The notes under the pieces are model-generated. The model searched no databases. It saw only the letters and a program-made list of their open reading frames with translations, and was not told the origin of the DNA. Positions 51,174-60,194 of a stretch of 64,000 nt of DNA are shown here, in pieces. The translations under genes were made by a program, and so were the position numbers. Within the stretch, counting starts at the first letter, position 1. The number at the start of each line of letters is the position of its first letter. The stretch is from an uncultured Bacilli bacterium (lineage in GTDB: Bacteria; Bacillota_I; Bacilli_A; RF39; UBA660), in contig CAKOWU010000007.1 in assembly GCA_934129885.1 (NCBI GenBank), forward strand, positions 1 to 64,000. Direction: 5' to 3'.

Positions 51174-53156
51174 TTAGTATTTTGATAATATGTTAATAAA
51201 CTTGCTTTCATCCCATATTTCTAGACCGAGTTCCTCGGCCTTTTTTAACTTAGAACCAGCCTCTTCTCCAGCGATAACAACACTTGTTTTCTTGCTGACA
51301 CTTGTACTAACGTTACCACCTAAACTTTCTATTTTCTCTTTAGCCGCATCCCTTGTAAACCTATTCAAAGAGCCAGTTAAGACAAACGTTTTGTTTGAAA
51401 ATTCAGTTTCTTCTTCATTTACATTTTTAAGATAAATAGTATTTACACCATATTTTTTTAAATCATTTATTAATTCTTTGTTTCTCTCTTCACTAAAGAA
51501 ATCAGTCACACTCTTAGCAATTATAGGGCCTATATCTTTAACATCACTTATATCTTCAAATTTAGCATTCATGATATTATCAATATTTTTGAAATTTTTA
51601 CCTAATATATCAGCAGTTTTTGTTCCAACATGTCTTATTGACAGTGCTACTAAAAGCCTTTCTAAAGATGCATTCTTACTTTTCTCTATCTCGTCCAATA
51701 ATTTTTCAACACTTCTTTCACCAAAACCTTCTAACTCCTTTAGTTCTTCTTTATATTTATTTAGTTCATAAAAATCTTCATATTTAGTAAGCAATCCTTT
51801 ATTATAAAAGTCTTCAATAATACGATCACCAAATCCTTCAATATTCAAGGCATGTCTTGATGTAAAATGAATTAACTTCTCTTGCCATCTAGCAGGACAG
51901 TCTTTATTAGGGCAGTAATACGCAGCCTCTTCACTTTTCCTAGTTAAAGACGTATTGCAAATTGGACAACTACTTATCATATGATATTCCTTTTCAGTGC
52001 CATCTCTTCTTTCTGTCATTACTTTAACTACTTCTGGAATAACATCACCAGCCTTCTTAATAGCAACAATATCACCTTCTCTTATATCTTTCATTTTAAT
52101 ATAGTCTTCATTATGAAGAGTTGCTCTTTTAATAACAGATCCCATTAATCTAACAGGCTCTAAGTCCGCACTTGGAGTCACTTGTCCTGTCCTACCTACT
52201 GTACAAATAATTTTTGATATTCTCGTCAAAACCTCTTCAGCCGGAAACTTATAAGCTGTTGCCCATTTTGGACTTCTAGCCGTAAAGCCTAATCTTTGTT
52301 GATCACGTAAATCATTGACTTTTATAACAATACCATCAATTTCATATGGTAAATTTGGTCTATTTTGTGTCCAGTAATCTATATACTCTAATAACTCTTT
52401 AATACTATCTACCTTTTTATTATTAGGATTAGTAGTAAAACCTAGTTCTTTCATGAAATTTAAAGCATCATAGTGAGTATATATTTGGTAGTCTTCCGGA
52501 TCTGGTAAATGATATATAAAACAATCTAAATTTCTTTGAGCCGCAATTTTAGAATCTAACTGACGTACACTACCAGCAGCGGCATTTCTAGGATTAGCAA
52601 ATGAATTACCTTGTTCATTTAATTTATTAAATGAGGCTTTACTCATATATATTTCGCCTCTTACCTCAATATCTATTTTTTGTTTTATTTTTAACGGAAC
52701 ACTTTTTATTGTTTTAACATTATGAGTTATATCTTCACCTGTTACACCATCCCCTCTAGTCGCAGCACGTACAAGTTCACCATTTTTATATAATAACGAT
52801 ACAGATAGACCGTCTATTTTTAGTTCCGCAACATACTTAGGGTTTGGTACAATTTTTTTTATCTTTTCATCAAAGCTCATAATTTCATCTTCATTAAAAA
52901 CATTACCTAATGATAACATTGGTATTTCATGAGTTACCTTTTTAAATTCACTAATAACCTCAGTGCCAACCCTGTTTGTAGGCGAATCTACCTTCTTAAA
53001 AGCAGGATACTGCTTTTCTAGTCTCTGAAGTTCCCCCATATATCTATCATATTCTTGATCAGATAAAGTTGGTTTATCTAGTGAATAATATTCATAATTT
53101 GCTTTATTAATTATTTCTGTTAATTCATTTATTCTTTGTTCAATTTTATTTTGCAC
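51174..53156 (-). CDS. ligA: NAD-dependent DNA ligase
   Basis: LigA seals nicks in replication and repair. It has domain Ia (YEYYSLDKPTLSDQEYDRYM), the adenylation site AELKIDGLSVSL (Lys of KxDG), the OB domain (VGRTGQVTPSADLEPV), a four-Cys zinc finger (CPICNTSL, CPNKDCPARWQ), HhH repeats (IEGFGDRIIEDF, LEGFGERSVEKLL) and a BRCT domain at the end (VLTGSLNRFTRDAAKEKIE). The GTG at 53156 after AGGGTGAT is the likely start, although the frame begins at 53165. It lies in the pcrA-ligA neighbourhood common in Firmicutes. Confidence 0.96.
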   Translation of the reverse strand: MQNKIEQRINELTEIINKANYEYYSLDKPTLSDQEYDRYMGELQRLEKQYPAFKKVDSPTNRVGTEVISEFKKVTHEIPMLSLGNVFNEDEIMSFDEKIKKIVPNPKYVAELKIDGLSVSLLYKNGELVRAATRGDGVTGEDITHNVKTIKSVPLKIKQKIDIEVRGEIYMSKASFNKLNEQGNSFANPRNAAAGSVRQLDSKIAAQRNLDCFIYHLPDPEDYQIYTHYDALNFMKELGFTTNPNNKKVDSIKELLEYIDYWTQNRPNLPYEIDGIVIKVNDLRDQQRLGFTARSPKWATAYKFPAEEVLTRISKIICTVGRTGQVTPSADLEPVRLMGSVIKRATLHNEDYIKMKDIREGDIVAIKKAGDVIPEVVKVMTERRDGTEKEYHMISSCPICNTSLTRKSEEAAYYCPNKDCPARWQEKLIHFTSRHALNIEGFGDRIIEDFYNKGLLTKYEDFYELNKYKEELKELEGFGERSVEKLLDEIEKSKNASLERLLVALSIRHVGTKTADILGKNFKNIDNIMNAKFEDISDVKDIGPIIAKSVTDFFSEERNKELINDLKKYGVNTIYLKNVNEEETEFSNKTFVLTGSLNRFTRDAAKEKIESLGGNVSTSVSKKTSVVIAGEEAGSKLKKAEELGLEIWDESKFINILSKY

Positions 53157-53277
53157 TATAATCACCCTAATACAATTATAGTGGAAATAAACATGTTTTT
53201 CAATGAATTTTCTTTATGTTTTATCATATAACTTATAGTAATGTAGAAAAAACAGCATGAATTATCATGCTATTTTA

Positions 53278-54180
53278 TTACTTCCATAAATATCTTGGAT
53301 ACTTCTCTTCATTAATATAAATATTTATTGCATTTACTAAATCTTCTTTGTCTTCCTTATAAGTTACTCCATGCCATTTAGCAGTCGTTCCTTTAATATA
53401 AACAGTTGCAGTCTTATCATTTATTTGTTTTGATATAATATCAGGCACTAGATATTCAGCATCTAAGTTATTTATATTCTCATCTAAAAATTTAGGAAAC
53501 TCTTCTTCGATAGCTTTCATATAGTTTACTGTAAAACCAAATAGATTTACAGTTGCAAGAGCGTCCTCCTCTAGTTTAAACGTTCTACTGCCATCCAAAG
53601 GATATGCCATCATAATATTATTCTTAACTTCTACTTTACTTTCAGTTATTTTTTCTAAAATACCATTTTTTGCGGTTACTATCCCCCTTTTTACAGAACC
53701 ATTTTTTGATAGCGTATTTACTACTTTATAACAAACTGCCAGATAATGAGTCCTATCCTTATTATTTTTAAGAAAATCTATTAATATCTCATAAGCATTA
53801 TATCCATAGAAATCATCAGCATTTATAACTGCGAATGGACCTTTTATCATATCTCTAGCACTATATATTGCGTGTGCAGTTCCCCATGGTTTAGTTCTAT
53901 CCTTTGGGACTTCATAGCCTTCTGGTAAATCATTTATTTGCTGAAAAGCATATTCCACTTTAACCTTGTCCTCTAATCTTTTGCCAATTGTTTCTTTAAA
54001 TATTTTCTCTTGTTCTTCTTTTATAACAAATATAACCCTATTAAAGCCTGCCTTTACAGCATCATATATTGAATAATCAATTATAAACTCACCACCCGGT
54101 CCAATAGGTTCTATTTGTTTAGGCCCGCCAAATCTACTTCCGGCACCCGCAGCCATAACTAATAATGTATATTCTTCCAT
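53278..54180 (-). CDS. Sugar-1-phosphate nucleotidyltransferase family protein
   Basis: A 300-residue NTP-transferase. The N-terminal nucleotide-binding motif is LLVMAAGAGSRFGGPKQIEP, followed by GGEFIIDYSIYDAV, the metal Asp in FAVINADDFYGYNAYE, and GTAHAIYSARD. It would transfer a nucleotidyl group to a sugar phosphate or related substrate for cell-envelope glycans; the exact substrate is not evident. It is inserted between ligA and a small membrane-protein gene behind pcrA. Confidence 0.85.
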   Translation of the reverse strand: MEEYTLLVMAAGAGSRFGGPKQIEPIGPGGEFIIDYSIYDAVKAGFNRVIFVIKEEQEKIFKETIGKRLEDKVKVEYAFQQINDLPEGYEVPKDRTKPWGTAHAIYSARDMIKGPFAVINADDFYGYNAYEILIDFLKNNKDRTHYLAVCYKVVNTLSKNGSVKRGIVTAKNGILEKITESKVEVKNNIMMAYPLDGSRTFKLEEDALATVNLFGFTVNYMKAIEEEFPKFLDENINNLDAEYLVPDIISKQINDKTATVYIKGTTAKWHGVTYKEDKEDLVNAINIYINEEKYPRYLWK

Positions 54181-54194
54181 ACCTTTTGTCTCCT

Positions 54195-54407
54195 TTAATT
54201 TTTATTCAATGTCCTATATACTACACCAAAGATAAATAATCCAATTAAGAAGAATGCTCCCCATACCACTGGATTATTATGGTTAGCATATAACCAGTCT
54301 CTCGCAGGTTCTAGCCATTCATTTAGCTTTTGAATAATATTATTACCCGCAACTTTATCGTTCACATCACTAAACCAACGACTTATTTTATTTAATACTT
54401 GATCCAT
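54195..54407 (-). CDS. Small single-pass membrane protein
   Basis: A 70-residue protein with an amphipathic N-terminal half (NKISRWFSDVNDKVAGNN, WLEPARDWLYAN) and one membrane segment (about 47-66). It starts inside the 3' end of pcrA (20-bp overlap) after GGTGGAAAAAG. Unknown family. Confidence 0.65.
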   Translation of the reverse strand: MDQVLNKISRWFSDVNDKVAGNNIIQKLNEWLEPARDWLYANHNNPVVWGAFFLIGLFIFGVVYRTLNKN

Positions 54408-56487
54408 CTTTTTCCACCTTCTTTATACTTTTATGACCTTTCATTATTTTAATGATACCATATTTATGAGAAAATGCAATAGTAAGAATGCTGCCAACAT
54501 TAATTATTATACCTTCACCATATTTATCATGAATAACTTTATCCCCAACATTATAAATAGCATTTTCGTCTATCATATTACTCTTAAATACCTTTGGCTT
54601 TTCAGGCTTAACATCACTATCTAGATATTCTTTATTTATTTCACTTATAAACCTACTTGGAGGATTTATACTAGTATTACCAAATAACATCCTACGCCTA
54701 GCATTTAAAACATAAAGATTTTTTTTTGCTCTAGTAATCGCAACATAACATAATCTTCTCTCTTCTTCTAATTCTTCATCACTATCCATAGAGTTGATAT
54801 GCGGAAAGATTCCTTCTTCTACTCCTACTATAAATACATGCTCAAATTCTAATCCTTTCGCCGAATGAATAGTCATAAGCGTTACTACATCATTATTATT
54901 TTTATGTTCTTCAACATCTGACACAAGACTTATTTCAAATAAGAAATCTTCTAAAGATATTATTCCATTTTGTTCCTCAAAGTTTTTAGTTATTGATTTA
55001 AACTCTTCCAGATTTTCTAACCTTATTTCAGATTCAATTGTCTTTTCATTTTTAAGTGCATTACGCATTCCAGTTTTATCCAAAACAAGATCTACTAGTT
55101 CAGTTAGTGACATGTTTTTACTTTCTTCTTTAATTTCTTCTATTATATTTTTAAATAATAACTCTTTACCACTATCTATCGCATCATATAATGAACAATT
55201 ATTATCTATCGCTTTAGTACTTAAATTTTCAAGAGTTCTAGGCCCTATCTGACGCTTTGGAACATTTATTACACGCATTAAACTTATATCATCATTAGAG
55301 TTATATATTAATTTTAAATAACTTATTAAATCTTTTATTTCCTTTCTATTATAGAAATAAAATGATCCTACTACCTTATATGGAATATTTTCTTCAAGTA
55401 AAGCCTCTTCAATATTTCTTGACTGGGCATTTGTTCTATAAAGAACCGCTATTTCACTTTTAGATGTACCACTTTGAATTAATCTCTTTATCTTATCCAT
55501 TACATAATGAGCCTCATCTTTTTCATCATAAGCACGATGATATTTTACTTTGTCGCCCGCTTCATTTTGAGTCCAAAGTATCTTTTCTTTCCTTTTTTTA
55601 TTGTTTTTAATAACATCATTCGCTGCGTTTAAAATGTTGCTGGTTGAACGATAATTTTCTTCTAACTTTATAGTTTTAACGTTTGAATAATCTTTTTCAA
55701 AATTCAAAATGTTTTGATAATTGGCTCCTCTAAAACCATATATTGATTGGTCAACATCTCCAACCACACAAACATTCTTATATTTAGCACTAAGCATTTT
55801 TATTAAGGTATATTGTGCTTCATTAGTATCTTGATATTCGTCTACCAAAATATACCGAAACCTTTCTTGATACTTTGCTAAAATATCTTTATTTTCTTTA
55901 AATAATTTTATAGGTAAAGTAAGCAAGTCATCAAAATCTAAAGAATTATTAGCTTTTAATTTATCTTCATATTTTTTATAGATGTCATGTATAATTTGTT
56001 CATAGTCTGAATGCACAAACCTAGCATATGCGTCCACATCTATCAGTTCGTTTTTAGCACCACTTATTTTATTTCTAATAGCTCTTGGACTATACATTTT
56101 AGGATCTAAATTTTTATCTTTAATTATTTTTTTTATTATAGCTAAAACATCATCAGTATCTAAAATAGTGATTTGTTTATTATATCCTAGTTTTTCATAG
56201 TTTTCTCTTATAAGGAGAAGTCCTAACGAATGAAACGTTGATATTTGAATATCATAAGAAACTGGTCCGAGCATTCTATGTATTCTTTGTTTCATTTCTT
56301 TCGCCGCCTTATTGGTAAAAGTTATAGCTAAAATATTATAAGGATTTATTTGCTTATCTTCTACCAGGTACGCTACTCTAGTAGTCAAAACTTTTGTTTT
56401 ACCTGAACCAGCACCCGCTAATACAAGTAATGGGCCTTCAGTTGTCCTAACTGCTTCTTTCTGCATATCGTTTAAATTTTCTATCAC
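54388..56487 (-). CDS. pcrA: UvrD/Rep-type DNA helicase PcrA
   Basis: PcrA is a 3'-5' SF1A helicase for repair, replication-fork clearance and plasmid replication. The motifs are LNDMQKEAV (Q motif), GAGSGKTKVL (Walker A), ILVDEYQDTNEAQ (Walker B), VGDVDQSIYGFRGA, LEENYRSTSNIL, VTLMTIHSAKGLEF and YVAITRAKKNL. The C-terminal YNVGDKVIHDKYGEG Tudor-like domain binds RNA polymerase in Bacillus. The GTG at 56487 after GAGGTGACG is chosen over the distal frame start at 56601, giving 699 residues. Confidence 0.95.
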   Translation of the reverse strand: MIENLNDMQKEAVRTTEGPLLVLAGAGSGKTKVLTTRVAYLVEDKQINPYNILAITFTNKAAKEMKQRIHRMLGPVSYDIQISTFHSLGLLLIRENYEKLGYNKQITILDTDDVLAIIKKIIKDKNLDPKMYSPRAIRNKISGAKNELIDVDAYARFVHSDYEQIIHDIYKKYEDKLKANNSLDFDDLLTLPIKLFKENKDILAKYQERFRYILVDEYQDTNEAQYTLIKMLSAKYKNVCVVGDVDQSIYGFRGANYQNILNFEKDYSNVKTIKLEENYRSTSNILNAANDVIKNNKKRKEKILWTQNEAGDKVKYHRAYDEKDEAHYVMDKIKRLIQSGTSKSEIAVLYRTNAQSRNIEEALLEENIPYKVVGSFYFYNRKEIKDLISYLKLIYNSNDDISLMRVINVPKRQIGPRTLENLSTKAIDNNCSLYDAIDSGKELLFKNIIEEIKEESKNMSLTELVDLVLDKTGMRNALKNEKTIESEIRLENLEEFKSITKNFEEQNGIISLEDFLFEISLVSDVEEHKNNNDVVTLMTIHSAKGLEFEHVFIVGVEEGIFPHINSMDSDEELEEERRLCYVAITRAKKNLYVLNARRRMLFGNTSINPPSRFISEINKEYLDSDVKPEKPKVFKSNMIDENAIYNVGDKVIHDKYGEGIIINVGSILTIAFSHKYGIIKIMKGHKSIKKVEKDGSSIK

Positions 56488-56791
56488 GTTTTCGTCACCT
56501 CGTATGTTAATCATATCATATTTACTTATTTTATTAAAGTTAATACATAAAACTTCCAAATTTTCCAAATTGCAAGAGCTTAAAATAAAAAAATATTTCA
56601 TAAAGGCCTAAAATACAAGAACATTTTTTTAGGTTATAACTAATTTATTTTTACAAATTAACCCTTGTGCGATGTAGTAAACACAAAAAAGCCCTAAATT
56701 TATAAGAAAAGTTAAAAAAACTCAAAAACTTCCGAAAAAAAAAGAAATTTGCGAATAAACACAGTATGATACTAATAGAAGGGAGGTGACT

Positions 56792-57667
56792 ATGACTGAA
56801 CATGTACTTGCAACTATGAATGAAAGAATTTCATACGGATTTTCTTCAGAGCACATGGCTCTTGATTTAGTTCCAGAAAACGGAGGCGATACGGACGCTA
56901 TCGCATTTGCTGAAGGAACTGTAGAAGTAGCGGTAAGTAACGTAAAATATACTAATCACAGTAGTAAAGGAAATGCAACGTACGGTAACTATGTCATCAT
57001 AAAGCATCCAAATGGTTATAAGACTTTATATGCACATTTAAAATACGAAAGTATTCTTGTAAATGCTGGAGATTATGTATCTAAAGGCCAAAGACTCGCG
57101 ACTATTGGTCAAACAGGTAATGCTTACGGCGTTCATTTACATTTTGAAATTAGAGGACCAGATAATAAACTAGTTAATCCAAATGATTATTTATTTAGAA
57201 ACAATACCGCATTTAGTCCTAATGAGAGTACTGAAAATAGTTCTTTAGAAAACACTAATAAAAATACTACTGTAAGTGAGAACAACAATAATACAAATAC
57301 TTCTAATATAAAGACCGATGCCACAAATGAAGATAAACAAGCTTTTAAAGATAAAATGGACAATACTAAAGGAAATATAGAAGGAAATTCTAACAATCCA
57401 ATAGACGCTAATGAAACAGTAAATTTTAGTAACGAGATTACGGATAATAATGAGACGGTAAAAGTAAATAATGACGATTATTTAAAAAATACTAGTTATA
57501 CCGGTGGCTCTATTGTTGACGGTCTTAAAGGTCTTAGCGAAGATAGTTCGTTTGATCACCGAGCAATTTTGGCTTTGGCTAATGGGATCGATAACTATGT
57601 AGGCTCTTTTTCTCAAAATGTTTTCCTTTTAAAGTTGCTTAAAACTGGTGAACTTGTGCGTGCTTAA
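56792..57667 (+). CDS. M23 (LytM-type) peptidase with phage-like C-terminal wall-binding motif
   Basis: A 291-residue zinc endopeptidase. The catalytic domain (about 10-140) has HMALDLVP, a long GNYVIIKHPNGYKTLYAHLK segment and the HxH motif in GVHLHFEIRG. A disordered Asn/Thr-rich linker (about 150-230) leads to a C-terminal module (SIVDGLKGLSEDSSFDHR, then ILALANGIDNYVGS and LLKLLKTGELV) resembling the repeats of clostridial phage endolysins. There is no signal peptide, so release could be through a holin, on lysis, or in the mother cell. Start at a GGGAGGTGACT site. Confidence 0.82.
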   Translation: MTEHVLATMNERISYGFSSEHMALDLVPENGGDTDAIAFAEGTVEVAVSNVKYTNHSSKGNATYGNYVIIKHPNGYKTLYAHLKYESILVNAGDYVSKGQRLATIGQTGNAYGVHLHFEIRGPDNKLVNPNDYLFRNNTAFSPNESTENSSLENTNKNTTVSENNNNTNTSNIKTDATNEDKQAFKDKMDNTKGNIEGNSNNPIDANETVNFSNEITDNNETVKVNNDDYLKNTSYTGGSIVDGLKGLSEDSSFDHRAILALANGIDNYVGSFSQNVFLLKLLKTGELVRA

Positions 57668-57671
57668 AAAA

Positions 57672-57698
57672 ATCAATACATATCGGTATTGTTTTTTT
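57672..57698 (+). terminator. Terminator of the M23 peptidase gene
   Basis: CAATAC pairs with GTATTG around ATATCG, followed by TTTTTTT, directly after the stop codon. Confidence 0.8.
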
Positions 57699-57713
57699 TA
57701 GAACTATTATTAT

Positions 57714-58450
57714 TTAACCCTTCCAGTTCACTATCGCATTACTAGCACCCCATGGGGCACCCTCTATAGTATTTTCTTTTTTACAAATATTTATTTTTTT
57801 TAAAGTTGGAGTATCACTAAATGCATATCCAAGCATTTTAATCGTAGATGGTAAGTTAATTGATGATATATTCAATTTACTAAATGCATAAGAAAAAATT
57901 TCTTCTACCCCCTCTTCAATTGTTATTTTTTTTGCTTCACTGCCATAAAAGGTATAACCATCAATTTCTTTGATGCGGCCAGCTATAGTTATCTCCTCGT
58001 AATGAACATTTACATACGCTTTCGTTTGAATAACTGTTACCGTATCTAGAATAAAAGACCCTGTGGCATCTTTGCCAACATAACTATTTAAAACAGAATA
58101 ATTTGTACTGTCATCTGAATTAATACCATAAATAAAGGCGGCATCACCTTTTAGATTGTTTTGTGGAAAAATATCACCACCTAACTTAGTTACAGAAGAT
58201 GGAATTTTTATTTCAGTAAGATAATTAGAGTCAAAAGCATCAATACCAATCTCTTCTATTCCATCATTTAAATTTAATTTCTGAATTGAATTTAATCTAA
58301 AGGCATAATCTTTTATAGTCCTTAAGTTATCTGGCAAAGTTAAAATTTCAATTTTATTTATTGATTATGGTTATTGTCCCATTACCATGGTCAGAGATTT
58401 CATAGCATTTATCAGATACTTGATATACATTACCAATTGAGAATTTATTC
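57714..58450 (-). pseudogene. Frameshifted BspA-type leucine-rich-repeat protein
   Basis: From 58337 to 57714 about 207 codons encode LRR_5 repeats (LRTIKDYAFRLNSIQKLNL, IPSSVTKLGGDIFPQ, EITIAGRIKEIDGYTF, LPSTIKMLGYAFS). The best start in this frame is a TTG with no ribosome-binding site. Immediately upstream a different frame reads KCYEISDHGNGTITI, which is how such proteins continue into the first repeat, so a frameshift near 58350 broke the gene. The ending resembles the remnant at 17881-18612. The exported N-terminus is missing. Confidence 0.7.
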
Positions 58451-58454
58451 ACAG

Positions 58455-58489
58455 AAAAACACTTTATCGTATAGAAATAAAGTGTTTTT
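58455..58489 (-). terminator. Terminator of the thioredoxin-like lipoprotein gene
   Basis: A 13-bp perfect stem AAAAACACTTTAT/ATAAAGTGTTTTT around a 9-nt loop, with T-runs on both strands. Confidence 0.85.
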
Positions 58490-58571
58490 TATTACATAAA
58501 TAAATTATGATGTAGTTTTAATCTTTACCTGTACAATTCATTGTTACATTTGTGGAGACCTACTATAACCA

Positions 58572-59294
58572 CTAGCACTCCTTATCACAAGACTTACTTA
58601 AACTAAATAATGTCTTAAACTGCTTCTCCTCATCCTTAAGCATCTCATCAGTAAGTTTCGCGTTCGCATCCTTTTGAACATCAGAAGTACCCTCAACTAA
58701 CTTAATAGCTTTTCCCTCTTTAACATAAATAAAATTAGGCGCAAATATCCTCTTTTCACCAACAGATACCTCATTACCCTCATCATCAGTTAAAGTGTAA
58801 TCCGCAAGCACATTATCAAAATACTTAAGTAACTTCTTATACTCTTTCGTGCCTGCACTTACCATCTTCGGCTTATTTTCATCATCAAGTTCATACTTAT
58901 CTCTTAAAAGCTCATTATGTTCATTATCCCATATATTAACATAATAAATAGTACCAACATTATACTTTTTAGAAACCTCTATAGCCTTCTCTATCGCACT
59001 ACGGCACCAAGGACATTGCTTATCACCAAAATAAACAAAAAATGTCTCATTATCATCCATCATCTTAACAATATCACTCGTACTTGCGTACACAAATGGA
59101 TTATCCTTATCAATAGATACATCCCTGTATTTACTACCATAAGAACTAGTCTTACCATTAAGTCCCTCATATTCATCCTTAAACTTCATCGCATCACTAT
59201 TCGCACACCCAACAAGAGAAAATATCCCAGCACACAAAATAATAACCAAAATTAATTTTCCCAAACTTTTATTCATTATAAAACTTTTATTCAT
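58572..59294 (-). CDS. Thioredoxin-fold lipoprotein
   Basis: A 240-residue lipoprotein. The signal sequence (LGKLILVIILCAGIFSLVGC) ends in a lipobox with Cys at about 29. The thioredoxin-like domain has the redox motif GDKQCPWCRSAIEKA, a cis-Pro-like FAPNFIYVKEG and a C-terminal CDKEC pair. It probably acts in disulphide exchange on the outer face of the membrane. The frame has two possible ATG starts (at codons 1 and 7). It is a single-gene unit with its own terminator. Confidence 0.87.
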   Translation of the reverse strand: MNKSFIMNKSLGKLILVIILCAGIFSLVGCANSDAMKFKDEYEGLNGKTSSYGSKYRDVSIDKDNPFVYASTSDIVKMMDDNETFFVYFGDKQCPWCRSAIEKAIEVSKKYNVGTIYYVNIWDNEHNELLRDKYELDDENKPKMVSAGTKEYKKLLKYFDNVLADYTLTDDEGNEVSVGEKRIFAPNFIYVKEGKAIKLVEGTSDVQKDANAKLTDEMLKDEEKQFKTLFSLSKSCDKEC

Positions 59295-59361
59295 TACTTA
59301 CACCTCAGAAACAATTCTAACCCAAAACCATCAAAAACGAAATAAACAACTAGTTGAAAAA

Positions 59362-59384
59362 GATTTCAACCAAAAGTTGAAATC
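59362..59384 (-). terminator. Terminator of the HTH-membrane regulator gene
   Basis: GATTTCAAC (59362-59370) pairs with GTTGAAATC (59376-59384), and the minus strand continues TTTTTC. Confidence 0.75.
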
Positions 59385-59394
59385 CACTTAAAAA

Positions 59395-60102
59395 CTAATT
59401 ATCACAATCATCCTCACTAATCTCTAAAGGTATTTTATAAGAAATAGTCTTATCCGCACTATCCGAAGCCTTAATCTCCATATACATTTTAGAAGACACA
59501 AACATTGTACACTTTGCGGAATAATGGTCCATCTTAATCTTTAAACTCTCCAAATACTCCTTTAAAGTTTCATTACTTGCACTCTCACAAGAACTTATTT
59601 TCGTCCTCTTACCACTCATATCCTCATATAAACCACAAGAAAGTTTACTATAAATAGTATTGTCCTCCGTGCCATTATACGACACATCACTGATTATCAA
59701 AGACGTCCTATTATCAGAATAAACCACCGAACCAGAAATCGAAAACTCATTATTAGTTGTACTTATCTCATTAAAATTAAAATTATCATCGTCTCTATTA
59801 GTAAAAATTAAAAACAAAATAACAACTACAAACACACAAACTACCAAAGCAATCATCAAAACATATTTAAAACTTTTATCACGTTTATCACCCGCAAATT
59901 CCCCATTAATAATCTCCTCAATACTGACGCCAAACTGCTTGCTTATCTCCTTCAAAATAGCCATATCCGGCAAATTTTTACCGTTCTCCCACTTGCTCAC
60001 AGCCTGAAACGTCACTCCAAGTCTCTCAGCAAACTCTGACTGCGATAAATTATTTCTCTTTCGAATCTCTCTTATAAACTGTCCAATTTTCTCTTGATCC
60101 AT
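59395..60102 (-). CDS. XRE-type HTH protein with one membrane segment
   Basis: A 235-residue protein. The N-terminal Cro/C1 HTH (IRKRNNLSQSEFAERLG, VTFQAVSKWENGKNLP) is followed by a membrane segment (about 79-101) and an external domain of about 130 residues with two Cys that could form a disulphide (KLSCGLYED, ISSCESAS). Such proteins can sense envelope signals and change transcription directly. The function and targets are unknown. Confidence 0.83.
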   Translation of the reverse strand: MDQEKIGQFIREIRKRNNLSQSEFAERLGVTFQAVSKWENGKNLPDMAILKEISKQFGVSIEEIINGEFAGDKRDKSFKYVLMIALVVCVFVVVILFLIFTNRDDDNFNFNEISTTNNEFSISGSVVYSDNRTSLIISDVSYNGTEDNTIYSKLSCGLYEDMSGKRTKISSCESASNETLKEYLESLKIKMDHYSAKCTMFVSSKMYMEIKASDSADKTISYKIPLEISEDDCDN

Positions 60103-60194
60103 AACTTACCTCCAATCAAACAACATACCCATTATACCATAATTCCTTAAAATCTTTTTATTTAAACTACATAATATATGAAGAAAAAAGATGG

